Notes: generated by a model from the letters alone, not told the origin. A stretch of 64,000 nt of DNA from Alisma plantago-aquatica (GCA_963693085.1 OY856409.1:1164854749-1164918748), one strand, 5' to 3'. Positions 26,288 to 39,862 are shown, numbered from the stretch's first letter. Numbers and translations are program-made.

Positions 26288-26300
26288 TGGTATTAGATCT
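26288..26300 (+). other. E2 primer-binding site, mutated
   Basis: TGGTATTAGATCT at the place where E1 and E3 have TGGTATCAGAGC. Three changes from the Met-tRNA complement would weaken priming. Confidence 0.6.
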
Positions 26301-26394
26301 CTAGGTTTATTGAGTCTATAGGGACATAGGACTTAGGTTTGAGTCTGTTCTTATGTATCCAACATATCTGATCATAGTTTATGCTTATGCAGAT

Positions 26395-29300
26395 ATGTCT
26401 GGAGGACATGAAGAACATGTTGAGAGTAGCTATGTTGCACCAGGAGGAGGTGCAGGGAGGCATGAACGTGATGAGAGAGTGACAGAAGCAGGGCCAGAGC
26501 ATCCCACAATGCCTCATCTAGACCCAACAATGATGGCCAATCCTGAGTTTCAGTCTATGTTTAGACAGATGATGGCCATCATTACACATATCACTGACAG
26601 AGCGCCAACACCTCAATCTAGGGCAGCCCCCTCTAATGTGGAGTCCCAAGGTGTCAGGAAGACATTTGAACATCTTAGACGTGTTGGGGCAATTGAATAT
26701 GCAAGTACTTCTGATTCAGTAGATGCTGACATGTGGTTGACTGAGCTGGAAAAGACGTTCAAAATCCTAAACATCGCTGAAGAAGACAAAGTTAAGCATG
26801 CGATATACATGTTGAAGGGTAGTACTGGACACTGGTGGGCCATATAAGAGGATAAAAGGCCAGGATTTATGATAGGATGGGAGGAGTTTTGGAGGGAATT
26901 TGTTAGCCGATATTTTCCAGAGACCTATCTAGATGAGAAAATCTCTCAGTTCGAGAAGATTCGTCAGGGAGATATGACTATCAATGAGTATGAATCAAAG
27001 TTTATGGAACTTATGCGGTTTTTCCCGCACATGGCAGCAATAGACAAGGAAAGGATCTGGAGATTTGAGAAGGGTATGAGTACGGAGTTGACTACTACAA
27101 CATCAACCTTGGAGAATAGGGAAAGGTTTTCCACCTTTGTGGAATCTATCAGGAGGATTGAGAGGTCTGCCATAGAGAAGAGTGAAGCTAATGCTAAGAA
27201 GTGACCTATGCAGTTTCAAGGGAAATCATCTGGAGGCTTTAAGAAGCTAAGGTTTTCCCACAACTGTCGTAAAAGGTCAACCTTCACTGAACCAAGATTA
27301 CATGCACCATCACAGTGGACCCCGAGTCGGGGTAGAGGTCACAATTTTCTGCCAACGGGAGCCCATAGTACCTCATCAGTTTTAGTGACAGGGCCGTTTA
27401 GGCCATATCAGGACACCCAAACATGTTACAAGTGTGGGAAAGTGGGCCATACAAGACCTTATTGCCCTATGAAATATGAGGAGGTGACTTAAAAGCTAAG
27501 GCAAAGTCAACAAGGTCCACAACAATGATAGTTTAGCAGTGGCAGTGGAAGAGGATGTGGTCAAGCGTCCCAGGAAGGATCCTCTGGACAAGCAAGCAGA
27601 GGACGTGGATGATGACAAGTGACAATAAGGTTCTATGCCATGACCCAACCAAAAGTAGTGGTCAATTCACGAGTCATGACAGGTCATATGGAGTTATTTC
27701 GTTCTAATTTGTCTACTTCTTGTTTTGTATATGTGTTAGTAGACCTGGGTGCGACACACTCTTTTATCACCAGAGAGGTGATAGATAGTTGTTATCTACA
27801 TGTTAGTCTTAGTTCTGATAGCCTACAACTAGAGACTCCTTTGGTTGTTTCTATTGAGTTGCGGGAAGTGTGCCCTTCTTGTGTTCTTTCTTTCTCTAGA
27901 CACAACATTCAAGTGGATCTTTTACCACTTGACATGCATGGTTTTAATGTAATCTTAGGAATGGATACCTTGGAAAAATACAAGGTAATCTTGGACTATA
28001 GTACTAAGGTGGCGACGTTCCATGATGGAGATGTACAGTGGATTTTTCAGGGTGATAGGAAGATTCTTCCTACATGTTTGATGTCAGCTATGATAGCTGA
28101 ACGATTGATGAGACAAGGATGTGATGCTTTCTTAGCTCATGTTGTGGATACCAAGGCAGTAGGTCCTAGTATTCAGGAGGTACCAGTGGTGTGAGAATTT
28201 GAGGATGTCTTTCCAGAGGAATTTCCTAGCATTCCCCCTCCTATAGAGATTGAGTTTGAGATCAGTCTTGTTCCTGGAACACAACCCATAGCACAGTCAG
28301 CATACAGAATGACACCAACAGAGATGCAGGAGTTAAAGAAATAGTTATAAGAACTATTAGAGAAGGGTTTTATCAGGCCAATCACTTCCCCTTGGGGCGT
28401 TCCTGTGTTGTTTGTTAAAAAGAAGGATGGTTCAATGAGGTTGTGTATAGACTATAGACAGTTGAACAAGGTGACAATAAATAATAAGTATCCTTTGCTG
28501 AGGATTGATTATCTTTTTGATCAGTTGAGATGTGCCATTATGTTTTTAAAGATAGATCTGAGGTCAAGTTACCATCAGTTGAGAATTAAGGCTGATGACA
28601 TACCCAAGTTAGCTTTTAGGACTAGGTATGGTCATTATGAGTTTGTGGTTATGCCGTTTGGGCTAACCAATGCACCTGCAACTTTTATGGATATAATGAA
28701 TAGGGTGTTTAGACCTTATCTTGATCAGTGTGTGGTCATGTTCATAGATGATATCCTGATATACTCTAAGGATAGTCAATAGCATGAGCAACACCTTCGC
28801 CAGGCATTGAATTTGTTGAGGCAACATCAACTATATGCTAAGTTCAACAAGTGTGAATTTTGGTTATCTGAAGTGTCTTTTCTGGGACATGTTATATCTG
28901 CAAAAGGCATTTGTGTTAATCCCAAGAAAGTGGAATCTGTACTAGAATAGGAACAACCCAAGACACCAACAGAGATCTGTAGTTTACTAGATTTGACAAG
29001 CTATTACAGGAGGTTCATCAAAGACTTCAGTTCTATAGCGTTACCCCTAACTAGGTTAACCAAGAAGGATGTTCCTTTTGCCTGAAATGACAAGTGTCGA
29101 TGTTCTTTCCAGCTGTTGAAAGAAAAGTTTACTAGTACACTGGTGTTAATACTGCCAAAGCAAGGGAAAGGCTATATTGTATTTTGTGATGCTTCAAAGA
29201 ATGGGTTGGGATGCATGTTGATGCAGGATAAAAATGTGATTTCTTTTGCATCACGACAGCTTAAGAAACATGAGGAGAATTACCCAACACATGATCTGGA

Positions 29301-31133
29301 GCTTCCAGTGGTGGTACATGCCTTAAAGATCTGGAGACACTATCTTTATGGAGAAAAGTGTCAGATCTTCACTAACCACAATAATCTACAATATATCTTC
29401 TCAAAAAAGGAGTTGAATATGAGGCAGAGGGAATGGATGGAGTTGATTAAGGATTATGATTGCACAATAGATTACCATCTAGGGAAAGCTAATGTGGTAG
29501 TTGATGCATTGAGTAGAAAGTCGTCTTCATCATCAATGGTAGATAATGCACAATTAAATTCCTTGATGTGACATAAGAGAGATATGCTAGTGTCTCTTTG
29601 CCAGATGAATGTACAGCTAGAAGTTTCCTTGTTGGTAGGATTGTTGGCATATTTACAAGTGAAACCTACCTTGAGACAGTAGATTCATGATGCACAATAG
29701 AATGATACTGTGATACAAAATATACAATCATGGATTAGTAGTGAAAAGTATGATTACTTTCATGAGGCAGATGATGGTACAATTTGTTACCATGATAGGG
29801 TAGTAATTCCTGATGTTGATGGGATGAGGAAGATGGTACTTGAGGAGGCTCACTCCTCCATGTATGCAATGCATCCTGGAAGTACCAAGATGTACCAAAA
29901 CTTGAAAGACATGTATTGGTGGCCAGGTGTAAAACGTGATGTGGAAGAGTTCATTGCCAAATGTCCGATTTGTCAGCAGGTGAAGGCTGAGCACTAGAGG
30001 CCTACAGGGACATTACAACCCTTGCCAATACCACAGTGGAAATGGGATCATATTACTATGGACTTTGTGGTTGGTCTTCCTAGGACAACCAAGGGTCATG
30101 ATTCCATATGGGTGATAGTAGATAGACTGACTAAGTCAGCTAATTTTCTGCCAGTTAAGATGACATTTACAACAGAGAAATTGGCACAAATATATGTTGA
30201 TGAGATAGTCCATCTGAATGTCATTCCAGTGACTATAGTTTCTGACAGAGGTCCACACTTTACAAGTCATTTTTGGGAGCGTTTGCATTCAACAATGGGA
30301 ACATAATTGAGATTCAACACAACTTTTCATCAGCAAACTAATGGCCAGTCTGAAAGAGCTATTCAGACTTTAGAGGATCTCTTGAGGGCATGTGTGCTGC
30401 AATTTCTTGGTAGTTGGGATGTACATATGACTATGATAGAGTTTGTGTACAACAATAGCTATCAAAGAAGCATAAATATGGCTCCTTATGAGGCTTTGTA
30501 TGGGAGACGATGTCATACTCCTCTTTGCTGGTATGAGACAGGTGAATATCAACTTTTGGGTCCTGAGCTAGTACAACAGACTACATAAAAGATTAAAGTG
30601 ATACAACAACAGTTGAAAGCAGCCCAGGACAGACAAAAATCTTATGCAGATAACCGATGCATACCACTTGAGTTCCAAGTGGGAGATAGAGTATATCTTA
30701 AGGTTTCTCCTTGGAAAGGTGTGCTGAGGTTGGGAAAGAAGGGTAAGTTGGCTCCTAGATTTATGGGACCATACCTTATCCTAGCTCATGTTAGAAAGGT
30801 AGCATATAAGTTGGAGCTACCACCAGAGTTACATAAATTGCATAATGTCTTTCACATCTCTATGTTGAGGAAATGCCATCCAGACACTGAGCAGACAATC
30901 CAACCAGTAGAGGTTGAGTTAGATGAGGATATCTCCTATGTTGAGGGTCTTGTGTTAATCCTAGATAGAAGGGTGAAAAAGTTGAAGAGAAAAGTTGTAA
31001 TACTAGTGAAAGTTTTTTGGCATCACCGTGGCATAGAGGAAGCCACATGGGAACTAGAGAATGAGATGTGTAGAAAATACCCATCTCTTTTTGCGTATGA
31101 TTTCAGGGAAAAATCCGTGTTAGGGGTTTATAG
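26395..31133 (+). pseudogene. E2 gag-pol polyprotein, one frame interrupted by stops
   Basis: The entire polyprotein lies in a single frame from ATG 26395 (matching E1's ATG at 35297) to the LTR, with no frameshift but about 17 stops, among them 26845, 27202, 27490, 28192, 28342, 28348, 28780, 29569, 29995, 30304 and 30586. Order: gag (WWAI, FVSRYFPETYLDEKISQFEK); zinc knuckle CYKCGKVGHTRPYC at 27424-27465 (CX2CX4HX4C intact); aspartic protease with DLGATHSF at 27742; reverse transcriptase with FIDDILIYS near 28740; RNase H with [10 protein letters not shown] near 29180; integrase with intact HHCC (HSSMYAMHPGS ... CPICQQVK), catalytic Asp in MDFVVG and SDRGPHF and Glu in GQSERA; chromodomain-like tail HHRGIEEATWELE near 31020. 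That tail and the domain order place it with Tekay/Del chromoviruses. Catalytic residues survive; only stops silence it. Confidence 0.93.
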
Positions 31134-34100
31134 TTGTAAGGCCCATGAACTTGCTTACTGATTTGAATGAGCTTAATTACCACAATGAATGCTTAGAACC
31201 CTAATATAACCTTTTTATATGTTTTGAAATCATACGACAAGCTTAAGTTTCAAATTTGGTCCAATTTGGACATTGTTTGAGCAAGTTATGTAATTTTTTG
31301 TACATTTTAGACTTTTCTACAATTTACCCAATTGAGGGGTTTTCTTTGCAATTTGTCACATACATTATGTTCCTTAGATGTTATATTATCATTCTTGAGT
31401 GTTTTTGTCCATGGGACTCCTATTTGAGCCATGGTTTGAAGGTGTTTTCATCAAGGGTATTTTAGGGTTTACCCCTTCATGGATGAGCTACCTTTAGTAG
31501 CTATCAACTAATGAATTATATGATTGGCTGGGAAATTCGACAAAGGAAATCTAATCAGGTCTATACAGATAGTGGGAGAGCTTCTTGTGTGTGCTCTTGT
31601 ATATTCTTAATAATTTAAGGCCATGGACACTTGGATAGATACTAGAACTTCAACTTTTTCTTTTTGCTTTATCTTAAAGTTCATATACTTATCCCCAAGC
31701 ACCAAAATGAGCCATTTTCTCTCCACCACTTCCCTCCTTCTCTGACCTTCATTCTCCCTCTGTGCTTCTGTGAATTCCCTGCCCAAGGAAGAAGAAAGTG
31801 GGGATCTTCTTGGAAAAAAATTCTAGGGTTGCAATTGATTTCCTTTTTGGGTCTAAAAAGCTCCCTCCTAGTGATCTTGACCTAAAAGTGTAAGTTTTAC
31901 CTTATTTACTCCATTTATTTATTTTCTATTCTTCCTCCTATATATCTCTAGGTCAGAACCTACTGTTCCATGATGAAAGTGGCCCTAGAACTCAAAAATC
32001 TATCCTTCTTGTTTCTTTTTCTAGGGTTTTGCTTCTTTGTGGAGAGAAGTGCCTATTTGGCCTAGTTCAGATCTGAATCTAGGGATTTCTTACCTTATTT
32101 CCTCGAGATTCTTGCTGTTTGGGATCTGACCTACTCTATAGAGGCGATTTATATAACATTCTTCACTTATATTGCTTACTAGTAGCTTGTTAGTTCATGT
32201 TTATGCTTGAATGTGATGATCTAAGCATAAAGAAACTATGCTTGTTTAGAATTTCGAATTTTTGTGGTGTTCCCTGTTCTGTTCCAGTTCTATATGGACT
32301 TGTAAACATGTGTATGACCTTTATAAGGTGTAACATGATCTGGGACAGGTTGATAACAACAACCTATGGTGCTATGTACAAAACAATTGACAGCTCGATT
32401 TTATTAAACCTTGAACCAATGGTTCCTTAGTTCAATTGATCTAATGGTTACACCTATACTTCAATTGATAACCTTGAAAAATGAACCTGATCCAATGAAT
32501 AATATTGGATGCTTCAACATCCAATGGATTATAATAAATTGCATGGTATTATATGTGGGTCCTAGTGATGATAATTCGATGGTCCAGTACCATTAACTTT
32601 TAGTCTTACCTTTGCCATCTTATAGTTATATTTGATACATCACTATAATAAGTAGATGCATAGCTCCCATGTGATCTAGCTTGTTATACCTAACCTTAAT
32701 GTAGTTATATGATGTTAATTGGTTATAATCAGACCTCTTGAATGATTAATGTGATAATGAATTACACTCTTCTTGTGTTGAAACCACAATGTAGTACTAT
32801 TTGAATATCATAGTGCCTTGCCATGTTAATATCTATGGACATATATGTGCTAATGATCTTTTGAGCCTTGTTTAAGGTATGTAATGATGATGATAACCTT
32901 ACTATGAATAATGTGATGGTCTCAACGACCTTTGGGCATGTTTGAAGCCATGATTGAGGTGAAATCCTCTTCATATTCCAACAAGGGTTAAAACCCTGGA
33001 ACTTGTGATAAGATATTGGTATCTTGTAATAGTATGATGATAAGTGTGGTCCATTAATTTGCAATGAATGATAGCATGTGGTAATGTGATTAAGATTTAT
33101 ATCTCAAATGTTTCATATCTTTTGAAGTTGTTATACATATAGTCTTGTTAGAAAATAATTAGGGTTTGAATGTACACTTGTATGATAAAGCCTTAATGCA
33201 TTCAATTGGTAGTAATTAATCAAGTGTAACCTTAATCATGTAGAGCCATGTTTTGTGTCAGAACTTACTGGATGGTGAAATGAGTATTCCCAAGGAAAAA
33301 TCAGAGTGCATACTGTTGAGTATGTGGGGGTGGCAAGTTGAGGATATATCCTTGTCATCCACAATTGCAGGTTATGAAGGATGGCTATGGTCATGCCTCT
33401 GACATTTGATGTGATTGAGGACACCTGCGGTTTTACCTCGGATTAGAGGGTTTTGTATACCCTATTTTCTAGTGTCGTAACTTGTACCAAGTACGAACTA
33501 GTTGTTATCAGTTGACTATATGTCAATGTTGATAGTTTGACTGGTATGTCACTGCAGTTTACTCATACTGACCAAGGGGAAGAGATCTTAGGATACTCAC
33601 ACTCCTAGATCTTATACGGAACCGAATAGCACTTCACAGTGGTCAGTTGGACTTTGAGTGGTATGACTCAAACTCTCCAGGGCATAATAATAAAAGATAT
33701 AATACCAGTCGTGTAGTATAATTGCTAGGGTTTAATATATATCACATTGGGTGATTAACCCTTGTCTTGTCTTTAAACTACATAGTTCTTACATGATGTA
33801 GACTTATGAAAATTGTGTAATTCTACTTGATGTTACAACTTATTCGCTAACTGCTTAGTATGCTTAAACTGTTCAATCTATTCATATTGCTTATTCAATA
33901 CCCTAACTGCTCAATGTATTATTGTTAATTAATATGTTATAATCAATATATGTTGGAGAGAGTTATATCTATTGCTGGGACTGGGTCTCACCCGTGGGTC
34001 ACCACATTTTTTGTGGCTGCAGGCAACGAGACCGAGGTCGCGCTGTAGAAGAAAACCAACATGGCGATCAATAGATTCAGAAGGTTGGTTAGTTGTAGAT

Positions 34101-34461
34101 GTTAGTAGTAGAGTCCTAGTATCGTCCCTATACTCTGAGGTCCGGGTTTGGGACATGTTTTATAGATGATATACTCATATCGACACGAGATTTTGGTAGT
34201 ATGCCAATGTTTGTAAATATATGGCATGTACATGTGAAATATCTTTTGTATGCAGGATGTGACTGAGGTCTTTGGACCCATATGTAAATACTTGTTACAG
34301 TATATGAGAATGGAATGATGGACCTTATATAAGTGTTCTAGAGTTTATTTAGATTGTTGGAATTGGTTTTAATTATTCCACATTTTTGACTATGTGATTA
34401 ATTAGTAGTTGATCATGTTTTATGTTTTGAGTAATCTCGTTTAGTGTGATGAGGTGTCACA
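31134..34461 (+). repeat. E2 3' LTR
   Basis: About 3.33 kb, TGTAAGGCCC to GTGTCACA. It lacks about 320 bp present in the 5' LTR (junction near 32398, where CAGCTCGATTTTATTAAACC joins directly). The shared GAGAG/CTCTC inverted repeat is broken here (33955-33972). Its sequence around 31500-31570 serves as the uninterrupted reference for the LINE insertion. Confidence 0.9.
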
Positions 34462-35162
34462 TTCTTCATATTCCTTTTAAAAATGATTGGACAATCTATT
34501 GCTCAGTCATAGTTGTTAGAACTACTTAAATAATAAAGATTGCTCTACTCTGCATATAGCAAGTAGTTGTACGTATTTCATTCAATAAAGGTTTCTTCTG
34601 CTCTCTTTCATAAGATTTATCTGTGATAATAATATTGTTGATGGAGAGTTATATCTCTCGATGGGACTTGTTGTTTCACCATGTGGGTTCCACAACTTCT
34701 TAGGTGGACGTTCACGGGGAGGTAGAGATCGTGTAGAAGAGAGCATACAATAATAACAAGGACAATAGTAACATCTCAACTTGAGTTTGTTGTTATGTGT
34801 CTCATGGATATAGAGTCCTATATGTCATCCATGTACTCTCAGGTCCTTTGGGAGATAGTGTGAAAATAGTTTTATGATTGATATGAGATTTTGGCTAGTA
34901 CGCCTGGATGCATAATGTTGATTTTGTGTATGTTTTTGCAAAGCAACTGTTATCTCATATCCTTACAAGGTGATGGAACAATGTATGTACAAAGTGAACC
35001 ATGATGTATATATGGTTTGGTTCTTTATGAAAAGAGTTTCCTGGTAGTGGATCTCTTGGAAAAAAGTTTTGAATTTTTACTAAATTTTGGCAATCCACTG
35101 TTAATGTTTATTTTCACATAGTTTTGTGCAATAATGTTGTCGGTTTGATAGCGGTCGTCACA
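34462..35162 (+). repeat. E1 5' LTR, right segment
   Basis: Continues from 6000; aligns with 49741-50443 of the 3' LTR. It carries the inverted repeat GAGAG-TTATAT-CTCTC at 34644-34659. It ends GGTCGTCACA before the primer site. Confidence 0.92.
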
Positions 35163-35167
35163 ATTTT

Positions 35168-35180
35168 TGGTATCAGAGCC
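35168..35180 (+). other. E1 primer-binding site (initiator Met tRNA)
   Basis: TGGTATCAGAGCC, five bases after the LTR end; complementary to the 3' end of initiator Met tRNA. Confidence 0.88.
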
Positions 35181-35296
35181 TTATGTTCACTAAGTCTATA
35201 GGGATGTAGGATTAAGGTCGTTGAGTCTATTCTAGTGTCCTCCAACTTATCTTATATTGACTTCTGCTTATATAGAAGAAGAAGTAAAGCTCAAAG

Positions 35297-38200
35297 ATGT
35301 CTGGAGAACATGAAGAACATGTTGCTGAGAGCAACATTGTTGCACCAAGAAGAGGTGCAAGGGAACATGTGAGAGAAGAACAAGTGCCTAAGAATCCCCA
35401 AGTGGATCAGACTATGCTGGAGAATCATGCTTTTCATGCTCTATTTAGGCAGTTGATGATGATGGTAATGTATAAGGAAGATAGGATACCAACACCACCT
35501 CTTAGGGCACCAATTCCCAATGTAAAATCTTCAGGTTTTAGTAAGACTTTTAAATGGCTATGCCATGTGGGAGCTATAGAATATACTAGAACAGCTGACC
35601 CAGCAGATACAGATCTATGGCTCATTGAGCTAGAAAACACTTTTAAGATCCTTAACATCCCAGAATCTGACAAAGTTAAGCATGTTGTATACCTGTTAAA
35701 GGGAAGTGATGGCCATTGGTGGGCCATCGAAAAGGAGAAAAGGCCTAATGCTGAGATCGAATGGGAGGAATTCCAATGTGAGTTCACCAATAGGTACTTT
35801 CCTCAGACGTACCTAGATGAGAAAATCTCACAATTTGAACAGATTAGGTAAGGGCCTATGGAGATTAATGAGTATGAAGTTAAGTTCATGGAGCTTTTGC
35901 GATTTTGTCTACATATGGATACTACAGACCATGAGAGGATTTGGCATTTTGAAAAGGGTCTGAACGTTGAGTTAACCACTCTTGTAGCTGCTCTGGAGAA
36001 TAGGGAGAGATTTACTACATTTGTGGAATTGGTTAGGAGGATAGAAATGTCAGTAATCGAGAAATGTGAGGCCCATTTTAGGAAAGGAGCTGCTCAGTTC
36101 CAAGGACAGATGTACGGAAGCCACAAGTAACCAAGGTTTTCTGCACCATCAGCACCACAGAGGTTCAATTCTCAAACACAATGGACGTCAAGTAAGGGTA
36201 GAGACTGTAATTTTCCACCTACTGGAGCCCATAGTGCGGCATTAATGTCAGTGACAATGTCGCCTAGGCCACAACAATAGATTAGAGTCTGCTACAAGTG
36301 TAGGTAGACAAGACATCTGAAGAAAGAGTGTCCACTAAGAGATACTGAGGTAACTCAACATTAAAGTCAGAGTCAACAAGGCTCTCAGAGATAACAGTTC
36401 AATAGTGATGCAGTAGGACAAGGACATGGACATGTGTCTCAAGTAGGTTCATATGCACAAGGTAACAGAGGACATGGTTGGCAGCAAGCAACAACGAGAT
36501 TCTATGCTATGAGTCATCCAGAAGCGGTAGTCAATCCGCGAGTTGTGATAGGTCAGATGGAGTTATTTCATTCTGATATGTCTTCATCTTGCTTCATATC
36601 TGTTTTGATTAACCCAGGTGTTACACACTCCTTTATCACTCGTGAAGTGATTTGTAACTGTCTTTTGCCCGTCAGTCATAGAATAGATAACTTGATATTA
36701 AAAATTCTATTAGTTGGTCCCGTAATGTTACAAGAGGTATGTTCCCCTTGTATTCTTTCTCTCTCAGAACACAACATTGAAGTGGATCTTATACCACTTG
36801 ATATATGGATTTGATGTAATCCTTGGGATGGACACCTTGGAAAAGTATAAGGTAGTCTTGGATTGTGGTTCTAAGCAAGCTATGTTTCCATATGGTGGTG
36901 ACACGTGGATCTTTCAGGGAGACATGAAGATTCTTCCAACATTTCTAGATTGACAATGATAGCCGAGAGATTGTTGTGTTATGGGTGTCAGGCATTCTTA
37001 GCACATGTAATGGATACCAAGGTAGAAAGTCCTAGTATTCCAGAAGTGCTAGTTGTCAGGGAGTTTAAGGATGTGTTTCCTGAGGAACTTCCTGATGTTC
37101 CTCCACCTCGAGAGATTGATTTCGAGATCAATCTAGTTCCCAATACACAACCAATAGCCCAAACACCTTATATGATGGCACCAGTTGAGATGGAAGAATT
37201 AAAGAAATAGTTACAAGAGTTACTTGACAAAGGTTTTATTCAGTCAAGTACATCGCCGCGGGGTGCTCCGATACCTTTTGCAAAGAAAAAGGATGAATCT
37301 GTGAGGTTATGTATATACTATATACAGTTAAACAAGGTGACTATAAAGAACACGTATCCTATACCAAGGATATATGATTTGTTTGACCAATTGTGTGTTG
37401 CAACAATGTTCTCTAAAATAGATTTGAGGTTAGGAAATCATAAGTTACGGATTAAGGAGGATGACATACCCAAGTCAGTCTTTAGGACAATGTATGGTCA
37501 TTATGAGTTCATAGTTATGTCGTTTGGACCAACTAATGCATCAAAAACATTCATGGATTTGATGAATAGAGTGTTTCAATCATTCCTTGATCAGTTTATA
37601 GTGGTCTTTATAGATGACATTCTAATATACAGTCGAGATAGCCAACAACATGAACAACATCTTCTTCAAGCATTGACTTTGCTAAGACAACACAAGCTCT
37701 ATGCGAATTTTAGCAAGTGTGAGTTTTGGTTGTCATAAGTATCTTTTCTAGGGCATGTCATATCTGCTAAAGGTATTTGTGTTGATCCTAAAAAGGTGGA
37801 GTATGTTCTAGAATGGGAACAACCTAAGACACCAATAGAGATTCGTCGTTTCCTAGGTTTGGCAGGTTACTACAAGAGGTTCATCAAAGACTTCAGTCTT
37901 ATAGCATTACCCCTAACTAGGTTAATCCGGAAGGATGTTCCTTTTGTATGGAATGACAAGTGTCAACGCTCTTTCCAATTATTGAAAGAAAACTTGACCA
38001 GTGTACCCGTGTTAGTTTTACCTGAGCAAGGGAAAAGATACATTGTCTTTTGTGATGCTTCAAAGAATGGTTTAGGATGTGTGTTGATGTAGGATAAATG
38101 AGTGATTTCTTTTGCCTCTCGACAATTTAAGAAACACAAGGAGAATTATTCTAAACACAATTTGGAGTTGGTTGTAGTGATTCATGCCTTAAAAATCTGG

Positions 38201-38433
38201 AGACATTACCTGTACGGGGAGAAGTGTCAGATTTTCACATACCATAAGAATCTAAAGTACATCTTTTTGCAACAAGAATTAAACATGAGACAGTGTCTTT
38301 GGATGAAACTAATCAAAGACTATGTTTGCATGATTGATTATCATCCAGGAAAGGCTAATGTGGTGGCAGATGTGTTAAGCAGAAGGTCCTCATCTTCATT
38401 CACATATAAAGCACAATTGAATTCTTTGGTGTG
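35297..38433 (+). pseudogene. E1 gag-pol, first part (gag, protease, RT, RNase H)
   Basis: Codon-by-codon homolog of E2's polyprotein, in one frame from ATG 35297 except for two shifts near 36806 and 36949 that cancel each other. Stops include 35849, 36128, 36278, 36305, 36362, 37208, 37736 and 38090. Gag has WWAIEKEKR and RYFPQTYLDEKIS; the zinc knuckle at 36290-36331 has a stop inside it (CYKCR-stop-TRHLKKEC). Protease reads INPGVTHSF where E2 has a catalytic Asp, so the active-site Asp is now Asn. RT keeps FIDDILIYS near 37610 but has lost other conserved residues (SFGPTNAS). RNase H keeps [10 protein letters not shown] near 38050. The frame is cut at 38433 by E4 and resumes at 44550. Confidence 0.92.
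38429..38433. repeat. Left target-site duplication of E4 (GTGTG)
   Basis: GTGTG directly before TGATAACACCC and again at 44545-44549 directly after GGTCA. Exact 5-bp duplication. Confidence 0.92.
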
Positions 38434-39857
38434 TGATAACACCCAAATTAGCGCATATTTTCTATGCATTTTATCTATAGTTTTGTGCCAGTTTAGTCTT
38501 AATATGCACCCTTTTGTTCATGTTTTATGTTTTCTGTCTCTCCATTAGATAATGTAGTGAAAATAGCCAATAATGTAGCTAATTAGCCTGTTTTAGACTT
38601 GCAGGCACCGAAACTAGCCAATTTTGGGACTCTCAAAGAGGAGCCGGAGGGAGGACCCTCTAAGAGATAGTTCCTAGACCAAGGAGCTAGTGTGTCGAGT
38701 TCCCCAAGAGTCTACCGACCGATACGCCCGCCGCCCGACAGGCCCGCCGCCCGACACGCCCGCCGCCCGACAGGCCCGTCGCCCGATACACCCGCCGCCC
38801 GATACGCCCGTCGCCCGACATGGTCTAGAGAGAGAGAGCTGAGGAGTCCAGAGGGACGAAGAAAAGACCCAAGGGCCGAGATCTGACCCGCACAGAGGCC
38901 GAGGAGCGAGAGCCACCTCTCCTCTACGGGCTATATCTCTTCCCTCTTCTCTTTCATTCTACTGCATTCCTTTGTTTCTTGTACAAACGATGTTTATCCA
39001 TCTTTGTTCGGTGCCAGCTATGCTTGTCTATGGCTGGTTAGCTCCTTCTTGGCTATGTGGCCCGATCTGGGCATGTTTATATACTTTTGCCTTAAGCAAG
39101 TAGATTCATATCATATCTAGTATGTTGCATGTTCTATTTTCTCTTTCCAAGTTATGATTGCTAGTTTGGTTGATCTCTTACTCGCTTGAACTGTTGTTTC
39201 TGCCTGTATCGAGAGATCCGTTGTAGGAATAGCTAAGAGACGATAGTTTGGATCTGAACCTGAGAGGAGGACGATCCAAGGTATTATGTTCCTAACACCC
39301 CGGAATATCCTAAGACCTGAGAGGGAACTTAGTATATTCCGAGGTGTTGATATGTCATTCCTTGAGAGAGGGTCGATGACATATCGTTGATGGTTTTAGT
39401 CACGCATCACGAGAGCGAGTGGGACGACCCCACAGGACAGATGCCACCGTGCATACTAGATGCTTGCTTGGGTGTTCGAGGGTTGTCTACGCCCGAGAAC
39501 GAGTGCATAGACTGCCTTGTTTGTGGTTACCTAGCCAGGAACTCTCTTTCTCTATTTAGTAGACTCACGAGCTCTGTTTTGTTTTGTTTTCTTTTCTTTG
39601 TTTTGATTTAAATCGTGACAACCCGCTAGACTAGTTCTAGCATTTACTTTTATCGGCTATCGTCTTGGCTTATCTGACTAAAGAATGAGATCGGTGGCGT
39701 CCTAAACGTCACCACGTCCCTGTGTTCGACCCCGTATATCTACTTCGACCCCGTAATAAAAGTTGCGGGGGCCTAGAAGGTTTCGGGTTATAAATTTAAA
39801 GCTTGATTCCTTCCTTCGTCCCGCGTTCATTTCTGGACGCGTGAAAAAAGTCGGTCA
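38434..39857 (+). repeat. E4 5' LTR
   Basis: 1,424 bp. It contains six 16-bp GC-rich units (38716-38815) where the 3' LTR has four. The remainder aligns without gaps apart from single substitutions. Confidence 0.95.
38716..38815. repeat. 16-bp GC-rich minisatellite in E4 5' LTR
   Basis: Six copies of CCGAYASGCCCGYCGC. The 3' LTR counterpart (about 43436-43505) has four. The two-unit difference is 32 bp, exactly the LTR length difference. Confidence 0.9.
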
Positions 39858-39862
39858 ACTTT

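Larger units (their letters stand above)
6001..34461 (+). mobile_element. E2: second Tekay/Del-like gypsy retrotransposon, inserted in E1's 5' LTR
   Basis: Own parts: 5' LTR in three pieces (6001-6391, 11963-12904, 23947-26280), a mutated Met primer site (26288-26300), gag-pol in a single frame (26395-31133) and a 3' LTR (31134-34461). LTRs start TGTAAGGCCC and end GTGTCACA. The empty site can be read in E1's other LTR (49730-49752), where TACATGTT runs straight into CTTCATATT; at the occupied site about 3 bp are lost on the right, so no clean duplication remains. E2's gag-pol is homologous to E1's codon by codon, so both belong to one clade. It is in turn split by a LINE and by E3. Confidence 0.88.
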
